A DNA stretch of 5,952 nt. Source: Clostridia bacterium. Lineage in GTDB: Bacteria; Bacillota_A; Clostridia; Christensenellales; Aristaeellaceae. The notes below the pieces were generated by a model. The model was not told the DNA's origin, ran no database searches, and was given only the letters and a program-made list of their open reading frames with translations. A program made the translations under genes and the position numbers. Positions 1 through 5,129 of the stretch are shown here, in pieces. The stretch is from contig JAFQGN010000212.1 of the NCBI GenBank assembly GCA_017398245.1, positions 1 through 5,952 on the forward strand, given 5' to 3'. Position 1 is the stretch's first letter, and each line of letters starts with the position of its first letter.

Positions 1-1156
1 CAGGCTGCCACACGCCGCGGTCGTATACATCCTTTGCAATGCGGAATACAGAGGAGATCGCCTCAGCGCAGCGCACACGGTACAGCCCCTCCTGCGTGAC
101 TGCGGAAAAATCCGCCTTCCTGTACTGATAGCGCAGGAATCTGCCCCAGATAGGCGCATCGCAGCAGAGCACTTCTTCGGCGCCGTTTTCGCCGATCCGC
201 TCAATGGTGACCTCGCCGCAGCCTTCGTCCTGTGCATCCAGCTCAATAATGGCATATTTCGGCTGCGCGGGCAGATAGCCCACCTGCGAAACCTGCACGA
301 CCGGCGCGCTGCGCCAGCCTTCGATCGTGCTCGGCGTGATCACCCATTCCACAGCGTTCGACGCCAACCCGCAGGGTACTTCGCTGCTGATTGCGAACCA
401 GCCGTTGTTGTGGTTCATCCGGCCATCATACAGCTTGAGATCGGCCGTCTTCGATTCGACCGTGAACCGGTACAGGGGTTCGTCCGGCCGCACGGTGAAC
501 CGGCGGCCAACGGCATAGGGCTCGGCGATCAGGTCATCGGCAATGATCGGGTTATACCCGTTGCTGCTGCCGGAAAGCTTTTCTCTGTCGGCCGTGATGC
601 CTTCGCACGGCTGCAGAGTCTCTGTCAGCGGGTGATTTGATTTTTGCTGCTGCACGGGTCCGTTTGGCTGGCGCGGGAAGATGCCCTGCTTGCCGTCCAT
701 GATCCACGGCTTCCCAAAAAGCGCGCCCGGAAACAATTCCATATTAAAGCAGATCTTTCCGGCATACTCCTGCGGGATCGGCTCGTCCAGATCTACAGAA
801 ACGACGATGCGTTCGCCCTCGCCGCGCACGTGTACCGTATAGTCCAGCGTGCAGTCCGGATAGATCATCGGGTTGAAGCCCTTCAGATGCCTGTCCATAT
901 CCGGATAATGCAGACGCGTGGAAATGACGTTTTTCTCCTCGTCGAGCGTCCGTCCGATCTGCTTGGGAAGCGGCTGCCACTGCCCTGGCGTCTGCTCAAA
1001 GCGGAGGTCTCCGTTTGTGGCCACACGGCTTCCGTGCATCAGGATGCTCACGCCGCTCTGATGCCCCTCGGGGTAGATATCGTCAAAGGCCATGATATCC
1101 ACGCCCCGATACTTAAAGTATCCAAGAGCTTTGTTCAGCTGAAAACCTTTGTTCAT
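1..1156 (-). CDS. Glycoside hydrolase family 9-type protein, N-terminal part (partial, runs off the left edge)
   Basis: The minus-strand frame is open from an ATG at 1156 to the window edge (385 codons, no stop). Residues 284-307 (APVVQVSQVGYLPAQPKYA and on) match the opening strand of the Ig-like domain that precedes GH9 catalytic domains. That domain closes with GLYRVRC and FRIAKDVYDR near 357-380, and GVWQP at 381-385 is where the (alpha/alpha)6 catalytic domain usually begins, so the catalytic acids lie outside the window. Residues 1-280 form an extra N-terminal region, with motifs such as HGSRVATNGDLR near 41-52, of the kind I recall from GH9-like proteins of gut bacteria. The N-terminus (MNKGFQLNKALGYF) has no signal peptide or membrane segment, so the enzyme is probably cytosolic and acts on imported beta-linked oligosaccharides. 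That role is inferred; the substrate is unknown. The start is supported by AGAGAGGAG seven bases upstream. Confidence 0.85.
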   Translation of the reverse strand, partial: MNKGFQLNKALGYFKYRGVDIMAFDDIYPEGHQSGVSILMHGSRVATNGDLRFEQTPGQWQPLPKQIGRTLDEEKNVISTRLHYPDMDRHLKGFNPMIYPDCTLDYTVHVRGEGERIVVSVDLDEPIPQEYAGKICFNMELFPGALFGKPWIMDGKQGIFPRQPNGPVQQQKSNHPLTETLQPCEGITADREKLSGSSNGYNPIIADDLIAEPYAVGRRFTVRPDEPLYRFTVESKTADLKLYDGRMNHNNGWFAISSEVPCGLASNAVEWVITPSTIEGWRSAPVVQVSQVGYLPAQPKYAIIELDAQDEGCGEVTIERIGENGAEEVLCCDAPIWGRFLRYQYRKADFSAVTQEGLYRVRCAEAISSVFRIAKDVYDRGVWQP

Positions 1157-1203
1157 GGCAATGCTCCTCTCTGCGCTGCAAACCGTATTGCTTTGAACAG
1201 GGA

Positions 1204-1220
1204 AATGCAGTATCTGCATT
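1204..1220. promoter_or_regulatory. Perfect 7+3+7 palindrome over the predicted GH9 transcription start: candidate operator
   Basis: AATGCAG, spacer TAT, then CTGCATT form a perfect inverted repeat. The GH9 -10 box is at 1222-1227 on the minus strand, so transcription should start near 1215, inside the repeat. A repressor bound here would block initiation. Such a symmetric site at +1 is typical of dimeric sugar-responsive repressors, but no regulator gene is visible in the window, so the binding protein is unknown. Confidence 0.5.
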
Positions 1221-1221
1221 G

Positions 1222-1250
1222 ATTATAGCATTCTTTCGGAAGGAGAGGAA
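1222..1250 (-). promoter_or_regulatory. Extended -10 promoter of the GH9 gene
   Basis: On the minus strand the sequence reads TGCTATAAT, an exact -10 hexamer (1222-1227) preceded by a TGn extension. The -35 region at the usual distance (1245-1250) reads TTCCTC, a weak match, which an extended -10 can offset. The predicted start is near 1215, giving a leader of about 60 bases before the ATG at 1156. Confidence 0.6.
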
Positions 1251-1381
1251 GGGATTCGTCGGATTCGCGGACAAACAAGAACCGAGCAGGATGATCCGAA
1301 TCAGATACAGAGCGAGCCCGCTCTCTCCAATAGCAAAAAAGAAAAGCGGAATTTGCTGCGGTCGATAGGGAAGAGAGTATT

Positions 1382-1459
1382 ATGCATGTAAAAGGTACAA
1401 AACAGCAGATTAAGCTTGATGAAGTCGATTCTCTCAACCGTCGCTTTATGGGCAAATAA
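1382..1459 (+). other. Small open frame of 25 codons ending just before the terminator
   Basis: An ATG at 1382 opens a short frame (MHVKGTKQQIKLDEVDSLN and on) that stops at 1457-1459, three bases before the terminator stem. The same frame is open upstream to a stop at 1331-1333, so it could be the 3' tail of a decayed gene. A weak AGGGA lies ten bases before the ATG. A poor promoter-like pair (TTGCTG at 1354, TATTAT at 1378) sits in front of it. The sequence matches no family I recognise. The stretch 1230-1460 holds no other convincing gene. Confidence 0.2.
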
Positions 1460-1462
1460 TGA

Positions 1463-1494
1463 AAAACCAGCAGCTCGGCTGAACTGCTGGTTTT
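1463..1494 (-). terminator. Intrinsic terminator with a perfect 11-bp stem, probably bidirectional
   Basis: AAAACCAGCAG (1463-1473) and CTGCTGGTTTT (1484-1494) are exact inverted repeats around a 10-base loop. Reading on the minus strand, the stem is followed by TTTTTCATTATTT, a better U-tract than on the plus strand (TTTTGTGCTTAAAAAG). It therefore most likely ends transcripts coming from the transporter side and insulates the GH9 promoter. It would also stop rightward transcripts through 1382-1459. Confidence 0.85.
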
Positions 1495-1543
1495 GTGCTT
1501 AAAAAGGGAATATGCCGGGAAAATGATAAGGTATCCGTTCGAT

Positions 1544-1753
1544 TCATTCGGCCTGTATACTTCTTGTATTATCCTGGTAGAATCCCATCGCTTTATCACG
1601 ATCCTTGATTATATCAAACAAGAATCCTGAATCAAGCTGTATGTGTTCCGGGCCGGAATACTGCGCTTTTCTAAAGCCAAAGTCAAACCGGCCATCCGTT
1701 TTGCGATAAGGCCTTAGTATGCTCCATGTTCTGATATCAAAGCGCGCAGGCAA
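1544..1753 (-). pseudogene. Unrecognised open frame, probable gene remnant
   Basis: A minus-strand frame is open from a stop at 1838-1840 down to TGA at 1544-1546. The only usable initiator near its middle is a TTG at 1753 with no Shine-Dalgarno site, so it may be a fragment without its true start. The predicted protein reads convincingly (for example RTWSILRPYRKTDGRF and FLFDIIKDRDKAMGFYQDN) but I cannot assign it to a family. It overlaps the last codons of the transporter in another frame. It uses AGA and ATA codons more than its neighbours, which may point to a different origin. It ends about 50 bases before the terminator. It may equally be non-coding. Confidence 0.25.
1608..1635 (-). promoter_or_regulatory. 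Promoter-like sequence inside the remnant, pointing at the terminator
   Basis: On the minus strand TTGATT (1630-1635), a 16-base spacer and TATAAT (1608-1613) form a promoter-like pair. The -10 is also preceded by TGA, which gives an extended -10. Transcription would start near 1601 and reach the terminator at 1463, making an RNA of about 140 bases with no clear gene in it. This is a motif match only. Confidence 0.35.
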
Positions 1754-1811
1754 GAGCTTATGGCCAACGTAAAGGATAGCAATGCTCTCTGCTTTTGTTA
1801 TCGCCTTGTCC

Positions 1812-3032
1812 TTATATCCCTTCCGGCAGCTTCTTTTTCAGTATGGTCGATCCGACGGCGAACCCTGCAAACAGCACAGAACCTGCGACCGTCTGTAAAA
1901 TGGAGATCAGCCCGAAGAACGGGCGCAGGCCCATTGCTTCTAAGGCATATCCGCCAAAGGCCGCGACGATGATCGTCATCACCGAGGAGATCGAGCCGAT
2001 CAGCGTCTGCGTGGTCGATTCCAGCCCCTTGTGCGAAAGATGATAGATCAGTTGGATCTGACAGGCCATGCTCATGCCCAGCGCGAAGCCCTTGATGATC
2101 TGGCCGATATACACATGCGCGATGGACGTGCCGAATACATAAAACAGCGTTTCGGCGATAGACGCGCCGATGCAGAAAAACATCGTCCTGACCAAGCCGA
2201 ACCGCGCAATCACCTTGCGGCTGATGATCAGCGCCGGCACTTCGCAGCAGGCCGAGAGGAACATGAATACGCCGAAGGAAATGCTGCTGTAGCCGTAATC
2301 GTTGAGCATGTAGACGAAATACGTCGTCTTCCAGTTGCCGGGGCTCGTGTTGATCAGGGAATAGAGCAGATAGATCACGATCCAGTAGTTAAAGATGCGC
2401 TTGAACGGCATGTCGCGGAACCGGATCTTTGCAGCCTTTACTTTGTCCGCCGCTCCAGGGTCAGGCAGGCTCAGAGCGAGCAGGATCGCCGGCAGGGCAA
2501 ACAGGAAATACAGAAGATACACGCTCGAAACGGGCCAGACGGCGAGAAGCCGGGAATAGATGATGCCCATCAGCGCATATCCGATGGATGCCCACAGCCG
2601 GACGGAGCCGTAAGAAATGCCGATGCCGCTGTTGTCCACGCGTACCAGCCACATTTCCATCATCGTATTGGCCGGGCCCGTAAACAGGGAAGAGAGCGAA
2701 AGGCATACGATCATCGCCAGATACAAAGGAGCGCCGACCTGCGATACGAACGGGACCGCCGCCAGCAGCAGCGCGGCAAAACTCAGACACAGGGCAAAGC
2801 AGATCCGCGGCGAGCGGATCTTGTCGGATATAGCGCCCCAGATCGGCGGGGCGACGATGTTTGCAACCGTGGAAAGCGAAGAAATGATGCCGATCCGCCC
2901 TACGCTCACGCCCAGCGATTGCAAAAATACTGTTCGGTATCCGTCAGATGCGATGCACGCATTGTACAGGACTTCAGCCAGAGATAACCTGAGACGAATA
3001 GAACCCGGGGTGGCCTTTGATGATCTGCTCAT
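1812..3032 (-). CDS. Major facilitator superfamily transporter, LacY/NupG-like (MFS_1_like)
   Basis: The product is a complete 406-residue membrane protein, the usual length for a 12-helix major facilitator. Hydrophobic segments fill the chain, with a polar break near residues 190-212 between the two halves. The loop after helix 2 reads WGAISDKIRSPR (65-76), a version of the family's motif A. Residues 141-156 (YGSVRLWASIGYALMG) resemble the YGxxRxWGSxG signature of the LacY/NupG-type group, and helix 8 carries CEVP (263-266), like the xEIP seen in that group. The protein probably imports a sugar, oligosaccharide or nucleoside by proton symport; the nearby GH9 gene favours an oligosaccharide. 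ATG 3032 is the only ATG, GTG or TTG after the upstream in-frame stop. Its GAGG site sits only three bases away, which is unusually close. Upstream are a strong promoter (3159-3187) and a hairpin leader. The nearest terminator is at 1463-1494. Confidence 0.93.
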   Translation of the reverse strand: MSRSSKATPGSIRLRLSLAEVLYNACIASDGYRTVFLQSLGVSVGRIGIISSLSTVANIVAPPIWGAISDKIRSPRICFALCLSFAALLLAAVPFVSQVGAPLYLAMIVCLSLSSLFTGPANTMMEMWLVRVDNSGIGISYGSVRLWASIGYALMGIIYSRLLAVWPVSSVYLLYFLFALPAILLALSLPDPGAADKVKAAKIRFRDMPFKRIFNYWIVIYLLYSLINTSPGNWKTTYFVYMLNDYGYSSISFGVFMFLSACCEVPALIISRKVIARFGLVRTMFFCIGASIAETLFYVFGTSIAHVYIGQIIKGFALGMSMACQIQLIYHLSHKGLESTTQTLIGSISSVMTIIVAAFGGYALEAMGLRPFFGLISILQTVAGSVLFAGFAVGSTILKKKLPEGI

Positions 3033-3078
3033 GAACCTCAGCTTTCTTTTGCGAAAATCGAATATCGGCAGGAAGATC

Positions 3079-3097
3079 CGGCGTGTTCAGCACGCCG
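3079..3097 (-). promoter_or_regulatory. GC-rich hairpin in the transporter leader
   Basis: CGGCGTG and CACGCCG form a perfect 7-bp stem with a 5-base loop, about 47 bases before the transporter ATG and about 55 bases after the predicted start of transcription. No U-tract follows on the minus strand, so it is not a terminator. It could be an operator, a pause or stability element, or part of a larger leader structure. Confidence 0.4.
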
Positions 3098-3158
3098 CAG
3101 ATAAGGCAAGATGAAAACGCTTGGATTCTGCGGTGGTTCTTCCGGCATGATCGCATGT

Positions 3159-3187
3159 ATTATAGTATGCGCAGAGGGCATTTACAA
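3159..3187 (-). promoter_or_regulatory. Promoter of the transporter gene
   Basis: On the minus strand TTGTAA (3182-3187), a 17-base spacer and an exact TATAAT (3159-3164) fit a housekeeping sigma factor promoter (4/6 and 6/6). The predicted start is near 3152, leaving a leader of about 120 bases before the ATG at 3032. GCAT at 3153-3156 and ATGC at 3167-3170 flank the -10 box symmetrically. Confidence 0.65.
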
Positions 3188-3359
3188 ATACAGATTCATA
3201 TCAAAAATGCCGGAATGCCCCGCTGGTTGGAGCAGAAAGCGCGCATCATTAATCTGAGCCCTTCGACGTGAAAGTCAAATAATGTACGAAAAACGCACCC
3301 TTCACGACTGCAACGCTCCGAACGGATGTTTTGTCTGCGGATTTGATTCCGGAACCACT
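3188..3359. other. Intergenic core between divergent promoters
   Basis: I see no gene here. The open frames are short, lack Shine-Dalgarno sites and have no recognisable protein. The only notable element is the 8-base palindrome TTCCGGAA at 3347-3354, just upstream of the first rightward promoter, which might be a regulator site but could be chance. Confidence 0.4.
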
Positions 3360-3388
3360 TTGCGACAGCATCAAATATACGTTATAAT
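3360..3388 (+). promoter_or_regulatory. Distal rightward promoter (P1) of the AAA+ unit
   Basis: TTGCGA (3360-3365), a 17-base spacer and an exact TATAAT (3383-3388) match a housekeeping promoter. The predicted start is near 3395, which would give a leader of about 240 bases before the ATG at 3636. An inverted repeat TTGCAG/CTGCAA (3422-3427 and 3442-3447) lies in this leader. Confidence 0.55.
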
Positions 3389-3462
3389 ACTTTGGTTAAT
3401 ATGCTAACGTACCTCTATCAGTTGCAGGAATAGCATACTTGCTGCAAAGATGAAGCCGCATA

Positions 3463-3491
3463 TTGAGAATACATGGACAGATTGGTATAAT
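3463..3491 (+). promoter_or_regulatory. Proximal rightward promoter (P2) of the AAA+ unit
   Basis: TTGAGA (3463-3468), a 17-base spacer and an exact TATAAT (3486-3491) preceded by TGG form the best promoter in the window (5/6, 6/6 and an extended -10). The predicted start is near 3498, leaving a leader of about 138 bases. Two good promoters in tandem suggest steady expression or two inputs for the AAA+ unit. Confidence 0.7.
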
Positions 3492-3524
3492 GTTCTATGC
3501 GGTAAGATATGACAGGTGTTTTTT

Positions 3525-3555
3525 CTGCGATGCAGCTGTGCTAATGGATGCACAG
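3525..3555 (+). repeat. Two abutting small hairpins in the AAA+ leader
   Basis: CTGC-GAT-GCAG (3525-3535) is directly followed by CTGTGC, an 8-base loop and GCACAG (3536-3555). Both stems are perfect and follow a run of six T. No terminator U-tract comes after them and no known riboswitch fold is recognised. They may be RNA structure or protein sites, or may be chance. Confidence 0.3.
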
Positions 3556-3635
3556 AGGGAAGTGGAATTCGCCGATCACACTATGATTAATAGAAATCTA
3601 TGCATTACACTTTGATCAACAGCGGAGGATGAGAG

Positions 3636-5066
3636 ATGGAGCGTATGGACGAACTGCGCCGGCAGCTGCAGGTACTGACCGAACGGGCGGAAAGCAGCGC
3701 AAAGGATGAACTGCGCCTTTTTCTTACGGCAGCGGCTGTACAGATCTGGTCGGCAAACAAGCTCTATTCCGAAAGCTATGCGCAGGCGCTGGGCCTGCTC
3801 GGAGGGGAACACTTTTCTGCGGAGCAGATCGTCACCGCCATCGAGTGCGCAGGAGAACCTGGACGTCTGCTTGCCATCCCCAAGTTTTTTGAGAAGACCG
3901 TGAGCAGCGATATCGTGCAGCACACAGCGCAGAGCCGGGAGCTGATCGGCTCGATCGGGCGTGTGCTGGCTTCTTTTGCGCTGATCAACGGTGATTTTAC
4001 CATTGAAGAAGCATCCGTTCTACGCCGTATCACGGACCGGCTAGAAGCGCTGTGCAATGCAAGCGGTATTCCCAAAGGCGCCGCTTTGGAATATCGCCCT
4101 GAAATGATCACCGGTATCAGCAAAACGGGATATCTCTCTGCTTCGGAATACACTCCGTCCAAAGTCCAGAAGACCGATGGCGTTACGGGCGATAAAGAAG
4201 ATGTGCCCGAAAAGCAGCAGAATCTGCCTGATAAGCCCGTTATCAATCCCTTGCTTCCCGAAAAAGATGAAGCGGAGGCTGTCAGCACACCTGCGGTAAA
4301 GATTGGCGATTCTCTGGAAAGCGTTCTGGAAGAATTGGACAGCCTGGTAGGCCTTGACAAGGTGAAAGCCGATGTGCAGAGCCTGCTCAATTTCATTCGC
4401 ATATGCCGGATCCGTACGGAGCGCGGAATGAAAGTGCCCACGATCTCGTATCACCTTGTGTTTACGGGAAATCCGGGAACAGGAAAGACCACCGTCGCGC
4501 GCCTTGTGGCAAAGCTGTATTATCTGATGGGTATCCTGCCCGGAGGACAGCTTGTGGAAACAGACAGGAGCGGGCTTGTTGCCGGATATCTGGGGCAGAC
4601 CGCGATCAAAACGCAGAATGTTATCCAAAAGGCGCTTGGCGGCGTGCTGTTTATAGACGAGGCGTATTCCTTAGCCAACGACGATAACGATGCATACGGA
4701 AAAGAGGCTATCGAAACGATCCTGAAAGCGATGGAAGATCACCGGGATGAACTGGTGGTTATTGTTGCGGGATATGACGAACTGATGCATCGATTCATCG
4801 ATACCAATCCCGGTCTGCGCTCCCGCTTCAATAAGTACTTCCACTTCCCGGATTATAACGGAGAAGAATTGCTGCGCATTCTGCAGCGTTTCTGCAAAAC
4901 GAACGGCTATATCCTTTCCGATGACAAGGTTTCTTCTCTCCGGTCCACTCTGGAAGCTGTCTATGAAAAACGGGAAGAACACTTCGGCAATGCGCGTATG
5001 GTGCGCAATCTGTTTGAACATGCGATTACCTGCAGGCAAGCCGTCTGGTGCAGGATCCGGATCTGA
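3636..5066 (+). CDS. TerB-like domain plus CbbX/SpoVK-type AAA+ ATPase, frameshifted near its C-terminus
   Basis: As read, the product has 476 residues. GGAGG seven bases before ATG 3636 fixes the start. Residues about 20-140 are helical; VLASFALINGDFTIEEASVL (110-129) resembles the helix-acidic loop-helix of TerB-like domains. A polar, low-complexity linker follows (about 165-225). The AAA+ domain has Walker A GNPGTGKTT (278-286), pore loop GYLGQTAIKT (317-326), Walker B VLFIDEAY (337-344), sensor 1 around VIVAGYDE (375-382), arginine-finger region NPGLRSRF (391-398) and sensor 2 GNARMVRN (451-458). This is the CbbX/SpoVK/EccA group of ring ATPases, which remodel proteins by threading them through the pore. 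The target is unknown. After residue 465 the frame is wrong: the expected tail (QASRLVQDPDLTDEELATL) lies in another frame and the chain ends in a spurious WCRIRI. The repaired protein would have about 497 residues and end at 5128, one base before the next gene. Confidence 0.92.
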   Translation: MERMDELRRQLQVLTERAESSAKDELRLFLTAAAVQIWSANKLYSESYAQALGLLGGEHFSAEQIVTAIECAGEPGRLLAIPKFFEKTVSSDIVQHTAQSRELIGSIGRVLASFALINGDFTIEEASVLRRITDRLEALCNASGIPKGAALEYRPEMITGISKTGYLSASEYTPSKVQKTDGVTGDKEDVPEKQQNLPDKPVINPLLPEKDEAEAVSTPAVKIGDSLESVLEELDSLVGLDKVKADVQSLLNFIRICRIRTERGMKVPTISYHLVFTGNPGTGKTTVARLVAKLYYLMGILPGGQLVETDRSGLVAGYLGQTAIKTQNVIQKALGGVLFIDEAYSLANDDNDAYGKEAIETILKAMEDHRDELVVIVAGYDELMHRFIDTNPGLRSRFNKYFHFPDYNGEELLRILQRFCKTNGYILSDDKVSSLRSTLEAVYEKREEHFGNARMVRNLFEHAITCRQAVWCRIRI

Positions 5067-5128
5067 CGGATGAAGAACTGGCAACGCTTACGCTGGAAGA
5101 TATCCTTCCTGCACTGGAGGTCATGTGA
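5033..5128 (+). pseudogene. Displaced C-terminal end of the AAA+ gene, out of frame
   Basis: Reading from CAG at 5033 gives 31 codons (QASRLVQDPDLTDEELATL and on to ALEVM) and TGA at 5126-5128. The segment continues the lid domain in the pattern of CbbX and SpoVK proteins, where sensor 2 is followed by a helix with QAxRL and a closing TxxDI-like motif (here LTLEDI). Only two bases (5031-5032) separate ACC from CAG, so one base has been lost compared with an intact gene. The codons look functional, so the shift is recent or a sequence error. GGAGG at 5116-5120 in this segment is the ribosome site of the next gene. Confidence 0.8.
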
Positions 5129-5129
5129 T

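Noticed and set aside
327..1222. Plus-strand open frames opposite the GH9 gene
   Set aside because: They are antisense to a continuous minus-strand frame with clear GH9 N-terminal features and have no family signature.
1153..1599. A 148-codon minus-strand open frame across the terminator and the GH9 promoter
   Set aside because: It would read through a strong terminator stem and the GH9 promoter, has no Shine-Dalgarno site, and its sequence resembles no protein family.
2031..2987. A 318-codon plus-strand open frame opposite the transporter gene
   Set aside because: It is very rich in R, D, A and H and has no recognisable domain. The opposite strand encodes a clear membrane transporter, so this is an antisense shadow.
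2974..3156. A 60-codon minus-strand frame in the transporter leader
   Set aside because: It starts at the predicted transcript start without a ribosome site and overlaps the transporter's start in another frame. It might be a leader peptide but nothing supports that.
3544..3615. A 23-codon frame in the AAA+ leader as a leader peptide
   Set aside because: No Shine-Dalgarno site, no run of one amino acid, and no attenuator terminator after it.
5020..5036. Programmed -1 ribosomal frameshifting to make the full AAA+ protein
   Set aside because: There is no X XXY YYZ slippery sequence at the junction, so an indel or sequence error is simpler.
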